A stretch of DNA of 64,000 nt from Lophium mytilinum (GCA_010093605.1 MU004181.1:3750215-3814214), one strand, 5' to 3'. Positions 1 through 10,772 are shown, counted from the stretch's first letter. Numbers and translations: made by a program. The notes: a model not told the origin generated them from the letters alone.

Positions 1-329
1 ACTCAGCTTGTATTTGAAATTGATGGAAATCACCCGTCGTCTTGACTTCTATCGGGCATCACTGAACCACCCCAGGCAATACTGAAAGCGTGCTTGTATA
101 TGCGTCTGCTTGAGTAGCTAATTCAGGGCATATGTTGCTTGGTTATGGCCTGTGATGCGAGAAGCGGACTGGCTCCCGTTCATACATCCGACTAGCACCA
201 GGATTCCATGACCTAATTCACGGCCCTTAGATTATATTTTTAAAAAAAATCAGGCGATATCAGGACATTTGAGACTAGGTTCTCTCTCGCGAACCAAACA
301 CTAGGCTGGCTCCCAAGTGTACGGTCCTA
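1..329. other. Intergenic, no feature seen
   Basis: No open frame with gene-like composition. An A/T run lies near position 240. The stretch ends where a MITE copy begins. Confidence 0.6.
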
Positions 330-529
330 GGCCAGAAGTCTGGGCACACGGACTCAGCTCCAATCTGCCCACTCAACACCACTGTTGGGGGTAGCCTGGC
401 TGTTGAGCAGGCAATCAGTCAAGAGGCAGTCTAATATGCATTGCTTGAAGCTTTACATCGCCCTTGAGTCTTCGGAACCTTGCGGGGGACCCCAAACAGT
501 GGCGTACTAGTGTGCCCAGACTTGTGGCC
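330..529. mobile_element. Foldback MITE, copy 1
   Basis: A 200-bp element whose ends form an inverted repeat: GGCCAGAAGTCTGGGCACAC on the left matches the reverse complement of GTGTGCCCAGACTTGTGGCC on the right. A second inner inverted pair (CCACTGTTGGGGGTA and the complement of ACCCCAAACAGTGG) means the element can fold into a long hairpin. It has no coding capacity. Related copies occur near 13.1, 53.5 and 54.6 kb. No clear target-site duplication was seen, so the superfamily is not assigned. Confidence 0.8.
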
Positions 530-1017
530 TGTCACTGCACGTCTAGTACCATTGTCGTGCTCTGCTATGATGCTTCTGGCCCTAAATCAGAAATGATCTC
601 TACGGCGCACACAGCGCCCAACGTCACTGCAGTGATGCGTACGGTCTGGTTCAAAGTTGTTGCAATAGTCACAAAACTGAGACTCCCTGTCGCGATCACA
701 AACGCAAGCGGCCTTCATTCTGAACTCCGAGCCAGGTATAAGCGCCTTCTATGAGGTTGATTTTTACCTCCATGAATCATAATCCACTAAAACATTGCTG
801 GAAGCGACTATATGTAATCTCAATGTGTTCGCTGTTCTAAATAAATCAAATGACCCAACGTGGTGAGTCGTAACCTCTCTGTGCCGCCCTCCCATGCTTT
901 TTGACCCAATGCAAGCCAACTCCCTCGCCAAATGCAGCATACCAAAATCAAAACCCAGGCCCAAACTCCCTCTCAAAGCCCTCTTCGCCTTGCCAAGCCT
1001 CACTCATAGCACCGCCT
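530..1017. other. Intergenic, no feature seen
   Basis: Lies between the MITE and the 3' end of the WKF-domain gene. Short frames on both strands have no homology that I recognise and no splice-supported extension. The last part probably holds the 3' UTR of the leftward gene. Confidence 0.5.
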
Positions 1018-3781
1018 CTAATATCTCACATTCCTCCTGAACCCAGCGGCCCGCTTCCCAAACGAACGAGGATGGTTCCTCGCACGCTCCATCTCCTGGG
1101 CAGCCTGCACAGCCAACAAGCGGCGTCTCTCGTACTCGGTCTCGAACCTGGGTTTGACGTCCTCCTGTGGTTCGCGCTTCATCTTTGGGAGGCCGGGGAA
1201 GCCAGCTGAGAAGCCGGGTGGGAAGGTAGGGGCGCTGGGTCCCATGACGTACGGACGGCCCTCGCGTCGAGCTCGTTCCATATCGGCGATGATGCGGCGG
1301 CGGGCTGTCTCGGCGTTGTGCTGGTGGGCGTAGTTCTGCTGTACTTCGTTTTCGCGGTTGGCATCCTCCTCCTCCTCCTCCTCATCATCATCATCATCAT
1401 CGTCATCCTCCTCTTCGCCATCCTCGTCGCTCTCCTCGCCCTCGTTGTCGTCATCAGACTCGTCCACGCCAAAGTCATTGCCGATGCCAAACTCATCGTC
1501 GATGTTGATGGCATTGCCAGACTTCAGAATGCTAAAATCTGGTAAGTTCCATCTCCCTACCGCCATCACATACTCTACCCTTACATTTGCTTTGAATCGG
1601 AGGAATCCGAGTCAGAAGAGTCACTGCTGCTGCTACTCTCATCGTCCGAGACATCAGTGCGGCGTTTGCGGTTGCGGGCTCGCGGTTTCGGTGGCGGGGC
1701 TGGAAGGTCGTCGTCGTCGTCGAATACGAGTCGTGTTCCGGCGCCTTTGGACACGACCGTTTTCGGCACTGCGTTGGGTGCATACACGTAAGGGACGACT
1801 GGAACGGGCCTCGGTGCCAGAGGTGAAGCGGAAACTATAAGTAGTCTGTTAGCATAATGCTCAAAGAAAAGCACTAGAAGCTCGAATCAGGCGTTCGCAG
1901 AGGTATGAAAGTGTTTGTATTTTCGTCCTTGAAAAAATGATGGATGATCGATCGGCGTGGATGAAACATTGCTCGTGAACGCGTCATCTGAGGTGGCTCG
2001 AGCCGGGAGTAGGCTTCTTCGTAGTTCAAACAGTCGAGTCACGCTCAACTTCCGAAAATGCGTCGAAGCACACCAAGCAGTGGCAGAGAAGGGTACGTAG
2101 ATTCATAACGAAGAAGTTTCATCCCAAGAAGTACAAGACGAGACAGGTGACAAAGTAAAACACCAGTAGATGGGAATGTCAAAGGGTACTTACGATAGTG
2201 TTCAGCATGCACGGGATGAAGGGTGGAGGGCGAGGGCTTAGATGCTTTCAGCGGAGCTGGAGCTGCACTACCGGCCTCGAGTGCCTCCAGGATGTCTCGC
2301 GCGCGCTGGTGTGTCAGTCGCCTCTTCGGTTCCGGGCCTGCCGTCTCTGGAAGTGGGTGTCCTGCATCGAGAAGCCGTTTCGTGCGCTTGAGGGTCTTGA
2401 TCAGGGCCGCGTCTTGGGCGGCTTTGCGAGCCTCTCGGTCATCGAGGATCTCCATGTCTTCGACCTCGTCAGTCTCGCCAGTCTCTTTGAGAATAGCAGT
2501 GGCTGCTTCGTGTAATCGATCACGAGCCGCCGCACCTTGCAGTCCGGTGATATACTCTTTTAAGGCAGGAGAGTATTCCGGAGGAATGCGGTAGACGCTT
2601 AGAGCATCTCTGAGTAGGTTGCTCTGGGTAGCTTTGTTGAACTTCCAGGTTTCACGTGAAGTGTGGTAGCGAGTGAGGTAGTCGAGGTAAGCAGCTGACT
2701 CTGTGTTATTTACTGTTGCCTTCGTTGCTTTCTTTGCTGCTTTGAGCTCGGCTTTCGACGGTTTGGAAGGCTCTTCGGATGATGCCTTGGCTGGCTTATC
2801 TTCTACGTCGTGTGATGCTACGTTCGATTCGTTTAATTTAGTCTTCTCTGCCTTTTCAGTCTTCTTGGCCTTGTTTGCCTCTTTCTTACTGAGCTTCTCA
2901 GACGGTGGAAGGTCGTTGGCTGGGTGCAGTTTTGGAGGTGGAGTGAACTGAGCTACTTCGGACGGAGTCAAGTCGGCCAAGGATCCTTTCTGTTGTGCTG
3001 CCCAGGCCTTGAACAGCTCCGAAGCACTGTTACCGTCCACGGTCTTAGTGTCTGGGGTGAAGGTGACTGACTTCCGTCGAGTGAGGTTTGGAGTGAGTTC
3101 TATCGAGGCTCGGTCTATGTCTGGTGTCCCTTTAAGTAGACGTTTTTGAGGACTGTTCTTAACAGTGGTCACATGATGGTGACCTGTCTCCGTAGATTTA
3201 TGAAGATTGTCCTGCTCACGGTCCGAAATGACACGCTTGCCTTCATTGGGCGAGGGTTCATGGCCATTACTGTGATTGAGTCTGGCATTGGTCTCCAGCC
3301 TGTGACCTTCTGACAATATGCGACGTTTTTTGGGCACTGAATCTTGCTTCTTCCCCTTCTTGCTTCGATAGTTTGCGTCCCCACGAGGCTTGTTACCTTG
3401 TTCTGCGATGCTAGCTGACGGGTTCGTGACTGCTATCTCTTGTACAGCTAGGGAAGCTGTTGGCAAGTCATTCGGCCCCACGACCTTCTCTTTCAGCCGC
3501 TTCTTTGTTGGCTTTTCGTCATCTCCGAGAATGCTGTCCTCGGCCTTCCTTTTACCCAGTTTGGCCGGACGCTGCCCGTCTCTTGCAGCAGCTTGGAGTA
3601 CATCTGACCCAGTAGATTCACCAAATGGACGATTCTCAAAGCTTCCCTCTTGCCTCGCCTCGACAACCGCGCTTACTTCCGGATAACGGGTCGGCTCTTC
3701 CGGTGACTGCTGATTCTTTAATTGAAGGCCCAGTCTCTTCCAGGCCGGTATGCGAACAGGTGCTGGGGCAGTCGAGGCCAT
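1018..3781 (-). CDS. WKF-domain protein (C7orf50-like), acidic C-terminus
   Basis: Predicted 783 residues from three exons (3781-2194, 1834-1585, 1531-1018); the phases add up. The N-terminal half is basic and lysine-rich with several nuclear-localisation-like KKR/KRK clusters. A WKF domain lies around residues 365-428, starting from the W-K-F motif near residue 379 and followed by an IPPEY...YITGL block. That domain defines the C7orf50 family, linked to nucleoli and ribosome biogenesis; the role here is inferred from that. The C-terminal part has serine/aspartate runs and a long Asp/Glu tract encoded by a trinucleotide repeat. The first intron is long (359 nt) but has CTAAC before its acceptor. 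Without the 53-nt second intron the protein would end at 1581 (613 residues), and the last two exons could instead be a separate gene. It is head to head with the proteasome gene. Confidence 0.7.
1363..1440. repeat. Trinucleotide repeat coding for an acidic tract
   Basis: Runs of CTC, ATC and related triplets on the plus strand encode the Asp/Glu stretch of the leftward WKF-domain gene. Likely to vary in length between strains. Confidence 0.7.
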
Positions 3782-4157
3782 TTTCTAGGCTCGAAATGGA
3801 ATGTGGTTGAATTTAAAGACGATCGCGCATATCCGTGTCAGCTCTTGAGTCAGTATAGAATTCTAGAAAGGCGAGGATAGCGTGTGGAAGGAATTGTGTG
3901 TTCTGCGATGTCGTTGGCTGGAAAAGAGAATTTTGCCCAGGTAGCCTTGCTGTGGCGGTGCTTTCAAGCCTTGGCACGGCTTCACCGCCCGGGCAGGCAC
4001 CTAGAGCATACGCAGACGAGGAACTCATGATCGTCAACTTTACCAAACAAGCCGCCTCCACTCCTCTCACCATCACGCCGGTGCTGACATCTAATCTCCT
4101 GAACCTGCCGACCAAGCTGAAGCATCACTTGCGAGAGCCTCAGCACTTATAGCCATC
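3782..4157. promoter_or_regulatory. Divergent promoter, WKF gene / SCL1
   Basis: A 376-bp gap between two start codons pointing away from each other, so it must hold both promoters. I see no canonical TATA box and no Rpn4-type GGTGGCAAA element. Confidence 0.6.
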
Positions 4158-5198
4158 ATGTCCGGCACGTTCACTCCTCCAGGTCGAAGCTCCATCTCAA
4201 GCTCCCCAGCTAACAGCTCTCTGCCTTATTAGGAAGCGCGGGCTATGACCGACACATCACCATCTTCTCCGACCAAGGCAGGCTATATCAAGTCGGTATG
4301 TTGCATTCCCACATAGTCTGGTTGTGCCGACAGTGTCGTTGTAAAGACGCGCTCCACCAATATCACAATAGCTCACCATGCATCTCTACAGAATATGCCT
4401 TCAAGGCTATCACGGCAGCGAACATCACGTCCGTAGGGGTCAAGGGAAAGAGCTGTGCCGTGGTCATCTCACAGAAGAAGGTTCCCGTGCGTATATTTCA
4501 CCGCCAGACGGGCGGCTCAGCTGCTGATGGTATGCCAGGATAAACTCATCGACCCTTCCTCCGTGTCGTACATCTACAAGCTCTCGCCGTCGGTTGGATG
4601 TGTCATGACAGGGTCCATTGCAGATGCCAGAGCATCGGTCAATCGGGCGCGAGGTGAAGCTGCTGAGTTCAGATACAAGTTTGGATACGAGATGCCCTGC
4701 GATGCCTTGGCCAAGCGGATAGCCAACATTAGCCAAGTCTACACACAGCGCGTAAGCAAGGCTACGGCCGCTGAGATATGTATCCCCTGTGCGATTCTGA
4801 CATTGTGCTAGGCGTACATGCGTCCCCTAGGTGTTGCGACGACGCTCATCTCAGTGGACTCGGAACTCGGCCCCCAACTGTTCAAGTGCGATCCGGCTGG
4901 CTACTACGTGGGATACAAGGCGACGGCGTCTGGCCCAAAAACGCAGGAGGCTCTGAACTTCCTCGAGAAGAAGCTGAAGAACAAGGATTGCGCCGAGGGC
5001 GACTGGGAGGAGGTGGTGGAGCTCGGAATTGCAACGCTCAGCACCGTCCTGAGCGTTGATTTCAAGAAGGGCGAATTAGAGGTCGGCATTGTGGGCGGAC
5101 CGCGGGCGGATGGCAAGGAAGGGGACCTCAAGGATTTCCGAGCCCTAACGGAGGATGAGATTGACGAACGCCTGCAAGCCATTGCGGACAAGGACTGA
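4158..5198 (+). CDS. SCL1: 20S proteasome subunit alpha-1 (PSMA6/SCL1 type)
   Basis: Predicted 260 residues from five exons (4158-4182, 4233-4295, 4392-4486, 4539-4751, 4812-5198), all in phase. The product is a structural, non-catalytic alpha-ring subunit of the 20S proteasome. The alpha-type N-terminal signature [20 protein letters not shown] spans the exon 2/3 junction and is followed by the AFKAI helix typical of alpha-1. Later blocks ([42 protein letters not shown]) match the same subunit, and length equals the family norm. Introns are 50-96 nt. The first donor is the unusual GTCGAA, supported by phase and by the restored GSAGYDRH reading. It diverges from the WKF-domain gene. Confidence 0.95.
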
Positions 5199-5942
5199 AC
5201 GTGGTGCGCTGAGAGGAGGACGGCGAGGCTGTAGTGGAGGACCGGCTGGTTGGCGTCTGATGCAGCATTTTCAGCCGCCACGACGGACGCAATGCAAGGG
5301 GCAACCGTTTGGTGGGCACTCCTGCATAAGCGTATCGTAATTTGGGATCGAGGGCAGGGAGCACGGCGAGGGGTTTGTATGTACGTACCGCTAGTCCTCC
5401 TACTGAGCTCAATTCCAGCCGTTTGTCCTCACCATCCGGGTCGGTTGTCCACGCGAGTAGCCGCATCAATTGTCCGCACCAGTCGGGCGCTTGTTCTCAA
5501 TCGCGCATGCTAATAACCTTCACGCTGGCCAGTTCGCACTACAGTTCCCAGCTGGGTCGGTCTCACTAGCACGACGACGCAGGCGCTAGCGGCAGCACAG
5601 CCCTATGTGGCGGCGCTGGAGGACTGAGCTCTAGCATTCGGCATCGATCCGGGCAACACGAAACGAGTGGTGGACCGCAGGCTGAATTTTGGACGTTCTC
5701 CAATGAACGTGCATAGGACTGATTACGGCTATGTTTCCTAAACTCCATGTGGTTAGCATATGCAGGCGACGCAAGCCACATCAAGAGCGCTTCAACAAAT
5801 CCCGAGGAGACCGTGAACAGTATAGGGTGTGTCCAGCTCACTTGGAAAGTAAGGCCTGCCAACAAGTTGCTGTGATGCAACTGTTGCGCCTTATCGTGGG
5901 ACCCTTCGTGCCTGGGTCCCTTGCAATGCTGAAGAGCACTCT
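5199..5942. other. Intergenic, no feature seen
   Basis: Holds the 3' flank of the proteasome gene. Overlapping open frames on both strands show no recognisable domain and no consistent splice sites. Confidence 0.5.
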
Positions 5943-6148
5943 CCAGCTGGCACTCTTTCACGCCTGTACTGTGGTGGACTCGGTAAACACTGGCGGCGGG
6001 AGTAGCCCTGAGTGATTGAGCCTGATCTGGGACCCTATCCACACCAGACCACCTTCAGGAACACTGCTTGAGCCTCTTTATAAACACTACTGCAAACCTC
6101 AAAGGACCACCCAGCATCATTCCGACACTGCAGTACTACGCTTGCTCC
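5943..6148 (+). repeat. Duplicated promoter-like segment, copy 1
   Basis: About 205 bp that recur in direct orientation at 10454-10660. Shared blocks include GGACTCGGTAAACACTGGC, CCCTGAGTGATTGAGCCT, GCCTCTTTATAA and CTGCAGTACTA. In this copy the segment forms the proximal promoter of the orphan gene starting at 6221, with the TATA-like TTTATAA about 140 bases before the start codon. Confidence 0.8.
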
Positions 6149-6220
6149 CTTCTCTCCATTCTTGCATTCGCTCTGTTCCCTTCTAACTAGTCTTATTTCC
6201 TACCTAATTCTAATCATACA

Positions 6221-7102
6221 ATGGCCGACGGACGTAAGGCTCTCCCTACTCTACCCACTGCCCAAGCCCTATCATTCACTGCGGCATCAGTGAAGAGAGA
6301 AAGCATCATCCCTACCGAACGCCTGCTAAGAGTGCTCTTCTGCTAGTCAACGATGCCCGCGCTATGCGTGTCGCCGAGATCATGTCCGACTTTCGCAACT
6401 TACAATACTACATCGCTCAGATACGGGCGACACCCACCGCAGAGGAGTACTATCTCGAAGGCTATGCTCTTCTGCGACAGTGTGCCACCGAAGCGCAGGC
6501 AGTTCTTTCCGCGCCTTTTGCCGCATCGACCACGTCACCAGACGGCAACCCGGAGAGAGAAAAGGCGCAGTTGAGATCGTAAGATATGCCTTTTTATCAT
6601 TTACCACACTCTGTGGACGAGCAAATACCCGTTTGTTGAGGTCCGACGTCGAAGTGACGAACGCTGTGTCTTGGTGGAGCGCCCAAGCTGACGAGGACTT
6701 CTATCACAGCATCATTCTAGACTCCGCCATCCGTCGGTTCCAGTGCCAGAGGGCGTATCTCCGTGCCCACGCTGCGCTGCGGTGGATGAACTCTCGAAAC
6801 GCCGTCTTGCGGGGCCAGAAAGCTCACGCTGGCCACTTCCAAGCTTTGCAAGCTATTGACAACACTCTTAGGGTGGTACGTACACTCCAGAAGCCACTAT
6901 TCATCACTCCCTTAGATAAAAGTCGTGCGACACTACAACAATAGGAGCTTTACTGATGGTTTGTTCGCCATAGGAGCTTTCCGGCATCACTGACCAGCAT
7001 GTCGACTATACTCTCCGATCTCAGGACGCAACACAAGGCAAATGGCTCGCCGAAGACCCAGCATTAGTTACGATTCAGCAGATCCTCGCAGCACGACAAT
7101 AA
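6221..7102 (+). CDS. Orphan protein of unknown function, four exons
   Basis: Predicted 202 residues from exons 6221-6233, 6347-6578, 6641-6875 and 6974-7102, all in phase; the first exon codes only four full codons. The protein is mainly helical and soluble in appearance, with no signal peptide or membrane segment and no domain I recognise. The last intron has two near-identical candidate acceptors (TAGGAGCTTT at about 6940 and again at 6971); only the second keeps the frame open, since use of the first gives an early stop. The promoter segment is duplicated 4.5 kb downstream. It is probably lineage-restricted. The internal splice consistency and coding-like composition argue that it is a real gene. 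Confidence 0.6.
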
Positions 7103-7266
7103 AACCCGCATATTGTATTATGAGCAAACGGCCGGTCTACTGGTTTCTTCTCGACTTCAAAAGCTCTGACGACCGCTTTTCCTTCATCTTATCGGCAATT
7201 GACAATACCCTCATATACCCCCAATACCTTCGTCGTCCCTTTCCTTTGTCTTCGCCTGGCCACTAG

Positions 7267-7905
7267 GTCCTGGAGACCAGTCCGCCAGTGGTGCTTGCAG
7301 AACAACTTCGACTCTTATCAGCGCGCTGCTTCCTTGGACTCGACCTCTTTTCTACACAGCTGTTGAGCAGCATAGGATATTACAATGCCTCGTCATAGGA
7401 ATCCGCACACTTGTTTACCGCTGCCTGACGAGCCTCGTAGTATTTTCAGCATGCCGAATGAGAGAAAAGTACGGCATTTTGGACTACTATCAAACTCGCG
7501 AGGTTACTCCAGACAGTACCAACACAGTGTACGGACATCTATGGCAAGGCACTGTACCATACAACAACCACAAACATAGCCCTACGACACTCTTTACGAT
7601 GAGAGTTGGAGCGGTTACGTGGGCTTTCTGGATGGCGCCGGGTGGCGCAGATATCTGAGACATACCATGTATTGTTTCTGCTTGCACCATTTCTTATATT
7701 CCCTTGGCTTGGATCACACTCACGGCAATTTGAGTGCATGGACCTTCTCTATACCACAAAAGCACGCTTGGGAATCATTGGGATATCTATTAGGACTTTC
7801 AACCATTTATATAGCATTTGCATGGGCATAGGATTTGTTTTGGATGTTTTTTCGTTGGTTTGGATAATCTCCCATAGGTTACGGTCCTTTTGCTACCAAA
7901 TGACC
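7267..7905 (+). pseudogene. Decayed hydrophobic-protein remnant (unidentified)
   Basis: Consecutive coding-like stretches lie in different frames: an EQLRLLSARCFLGLDLF-type segment (7267-7397), then one with YYQTREVTPDSTNTVYGHLW (about 7385-7580), then one with GWRRYLRHTMYCFCLHH and several membrane-like helices (about 7580-7830). I could not link them with credible splice sites; the gap between the last two would need an intron under 30 nt. The most economical reading is a broken gene for a polytopic membrane protein. A fungal wax-synthase-like acyltransferase crossed my mind because of the pattern of helices, but I see no diagnostic motif. Confidence 0.35.
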
Positions 7906-8342
7906 GGTAGGTTCGTATGATAGGGTTTGGGATTAGACACAGAATCGCAACTCCAGATACTTGTTCGCTCCCTCACACAGAATTGCAACAACAAAATTGC
8001 AACACTACTCTCCTTCACACACAAATCTTCTTGCCTCGGCGCACCTGAGTCAACGATGTGACTATTCCCCCTCCTCGAAGCCTCAGATGAACGGACCATT
8101 CCAAGCCGCGCGGCCTAGACAGCTAGATCAGGTACGGTTGAAGTTACGATTGGGCACTGGGGCTACCTCCTAGTACAGCGCTAAAGCCGGTATCAGACCA
8201 CACCAACGTCTGTCCAGCATTATCCAGTTCAGTTCGCAGGAGCGGACGCGCAACCCGGAAGCTCATGAATGCACCAGTGAAATATCTCATATCAATAAGA
8301 ATACAGCCAATAGGAAGCTTCTAGTGATGAGAGCTGCAGGGA
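7906..8342. other. Intergenic, no feature seen
   Basis: No gene-like frame or repeat structure recognised between the membrane-protein remnant and the dispersed repeat. Confidence 0.5.
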
Positions 8343-8481
8343 TATACTTGAGCAACACATGCCCTCTGGGCTTTTCGTACACTAGCCTAGCACCGCCTGG
8401 GGTCCTGTAGTACGTTATAAGAGATCGGAAAGGACAGTTTTGACAAGACTAAACGCGTTGCGGGCCACTTCAAACGGTGTC
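8343..8481 (+). repeat. Dispersed repeat R1, copy A
   Basis: About 139 bp whose reverse complement recurs at 40228-40358. Shared blocks are ACTTGAGCAACACA, GCCCTCTGGGCTTTTC, TACACTAGCCTAG, AGGACA and CGGGCCACTT. It has no coding capacity and no clear terminal repeats, so the class (LTR fragment, SINE or MITE) is open. Confidence 0.75.
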
Positions 8482-9589
8482 AGACTGTCCCTTTACACTG
8501 TTTGTTCAACAGAAAGTCCGAGCGTTGCGCCACGACAGGCCAAGGGATAATCTTAAAATTTTCATTCGGCAGTCAATTAGTTGTTCTAGCGGTAGCAACA
8601 AGACAAGTTGGAAATCTCTCCCTCTCAAAGTCACTGCAGAGGTAATTGAACGCTTTACGAACCCACGCACAGTCGTCTCGGTACAACTTGCAAGTGATCG
8701 GAGCCGCTATATCGGATCCGTTTAAGCTTCCGACGTGGGCCCGGAGGCGCCGATGCCAGCGCGTCACTCAGCCTTGCTCCAAAGCAAACTCTGCGTCACT
8801 TCACAACGAGAGAATTAGGACGGCGGCCCCATCGATTCTATTTTGGTTTTGTGTCACGATGGGGGAGAGGATGAGGATTGAACAATGCATTGGCACGATT
8901 GGTTCCATGGCTCACGGAGACTCCGACGCTGAACTAACGGTAGCCGTTATTAACGCCGCGTTAGTGAGAGGTTTGGCGACTGCTCTATGGATACCCCACC
9001 TCTTCGCCAAGTTACTTCCGCCATACGGAACGGGGTGTTGATAGTTGCCGGCCGGATTGGAGGGTGGAAATGTCGTCGTTGACTCTTGGTCCCGGTCTCC
9101 GTCCATGGATGGATACATACTCACACGAAACCTAAAAAGGCACCAGCATCAAACTATGTACACCACTCCTCACCTGAAACCAAGACCCAATCAATCAACG
9201 CATCCATTCCCTGCAAACTCGGTTCCATCCCGCCGCCACTTACCTCACCGCCTCAGCCCTCCCAGATCGGAGATGGTTACCCACCCCAATTCGGAGACGC
9301 TGACCCACCAGCTCCCCCTCCACGATCTGACCGTACCTATCATCGGACCCGGTGTCCTGGTACTGGCGCACCGGACCCACGCCTATTTACTCTCCGGTCC
9401 TGTTAGCTGGAAGCGGCCGCCGAGCTGAGGCCGTACCGCGCTTGGCATGGGTGCGTCTTCAGCTGGGCTGGGGGGGAGGTCACAGGTGCTCAGCTTGAGG
9501 TGTGAAATTGGGTGACCATTATGAATTGATATTAGCTTCACCATAGGTTGTAGTCATTTAGAGACTGTGTCATGGTCATGAAGCATAAC
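8482..9589. other. Intergenic, no feature supported
   Basis: About 1.1 kb with several overlapping open frames on both strands. None shows a domain, splice support or gene-like composition that I trust. Part around 9090-9400 is rich in CCA and ACC triplets and gives proline-rich frames, which I take as composition effects. Confidence 0.45.
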
Positions 9590-9810
9590 TACCGTATAGT
9601 TTCTGAATATACGGACGCCAGTCTTGGCAAGCCCGCTGATCCCCTAAACTCAACAGCGTTGGAAGGTGGGTCCTAGCGGTGGTGTCGGGCCAACTCAGGG
9701 GGTGGGTGGCCCACAATTCAGCTCGCTGGCGTTGACCTGATACGCTGAAAATTTATGCTTGAGATAGCGCTGCCAAGAGTGGCGTCCGTATATTCAGAAA
9801 CTATACGGTA
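9590..9810. mobile_element. TIR element (MITE) with 38-bp ends and TA target duplication
   Basis: The element proper is 9592-9808 (217 bp). Its left end starts CCGTATAGTTTCTGAATA and the right end is the reverse complement over 38 bp with a single mismatch. TA dinucleotides flank both ends (9590-9591 and 9809-9810), as expected for a Tc1/mariner-type (Fot1/pogo-like) transposase. There is no coding capacity, so it is non-autonomous. The nearly perfect ends suggest a recent insertion compared with the other repeats nearby. Confidence 0.85.
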
Positions 9811-10248
9811 GGTGAGAGGAGGTGAGGGGTGCGGCAGCGTCTCATCATAGACTATAGATACCGTACGTTTCTCTGGCAGTGCGTGAGGTGCTCCATCCGT
9901 CCAGTAAAGATTTAGGGCATCGGACCACTCAGCTGATTTTCATACTACGCTCTACCGCTGTCTGGGGTGGGATCGCGAATTGACTAACTGTTTAGAGTAT
10001 TAAGATGTATATTGATCCGAAATTGCGAAAACATCGCAAGCAGTAGATCTCACGATGCAATACGAGGATTAGAAGAAAGGCCTTCTTGTATTGCGTATAC
10101 AGACCAAGTAGGTTCAAGATTTTTGGCCAGGGAACCCTTCAAGTCGGACCGATTTCGATTCGCTTCAATCCAGAGTTGAGACGCTTGAGACTTTACTGGT
10201 AAGACTGCTATTATGCCTGCTCTTGGGTACCCAGACTGATGGTAGTAG
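9811..10248. other. Intergenic, no feature seen
   Basis: No gene-like frame. A short stretch near 9890-9950 weakly resembles 11400-11480 around the words GTGCTCCATCC; too weak to call a repeat. Confidence 0.4.
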
Positions 10249-10452
10249 TATGGAAGCCTTCAGCCAGATTCTGTGAAGTTGGGCGGCAAGACCAAGACGC
10301 TGGGCGAGAAGGTCGACGCGCTCCACGATTATGTGTGCAAGTGGGTGATGGCGTCGAAAGCACCATATGACAGCGAAGTCGAAGCAGACAAGCAGAAAGC
10401 TTTGGTCTGTGATTCGCTCTTCAAGAAGGCGCAGATTGGAAAGCTGGGATGA
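10249..10452 (+). pseudogene. 3' fragment of an unidentified gene
   Basis: An open frame of about 67 codons ending at TGA 10450-10452. It reads as lysine-rich coding sequence (for example TLGEKVDALHDYVCKW and KALVCDSLFKKAQIGKLG). There is no start codon, and stop codons lie directly upstream in the frame, so only the end of a gene seems to be left. The duplicated promoter-like segment begins immediately after the stop. No family recognised. Confidence 0.35.
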
Positions 10453-10453
10453 T

Positions 10454-10660
10454 TCAGCTAGCACCCTTTCACGCTTGTATGATATTGGACTCGGTAAACA
10501 CTGGCAACGGGAGAGGCCCTGAGTGATTGAGCCTAATTAGGCACCCTATCTTATACCAGATCACCTTTAGAAACACTACTCAAGCCTCTTTATAAGAACC
10601 ACTGCAATCCTTAAAGCGTAATCTAGAACTTTTTCAAGACTGCAGTACTATGCCTGTTCC
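10454..10660 (+). repeat. Duplicated promoter-like segment, copy 2
   Basis: Direct repeat of 5943-6148, keeping the TTTATAA box and the downstream CTGCAGTACTA block. No gene follows here: homology stops and is succeeded by a CACGTG cluster and a copia remnant, so this copy looks orphaned. Confidence 0.8.
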
Positions 10661-10696
10661 GGCTGGAAGAAGAGCGAGGCTGGCACTAAGCGAGAT

Positions 10697-10730
10697 CACG
10701 TGATATAGGCACGTGAGACAAAGCCACGTG
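10697..10730. promoter_or_regulatory. Cluster of three CACGTG boxes
   Basis: Three CACGTG hexamers lie at 10697, 10710 and 10725, two of them within CACGTGA. Such palindromes are bound by bHLH factors. No intact gene starts close by on either side, so function is doubtful. Confidence 0.35.
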
Positions 10731-10772
10731 ATGCCGCAGTGACAGTACCGGTACGTATTGGAATTGACGGAG

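Noticed and set aside
5566-6042. 158-codon frame on the minus strand
   Set aside because: Runs through the duplicated promoter-like segment; the second copy of that segment does not keep the frame open, so coding is unlikely.
9045-9428. Proline-rich frames near 9.1-9.4 kb
   Set aside because: Two overlapping frames with equally biased composition and no homology; explained by the CCA-rich DNA.
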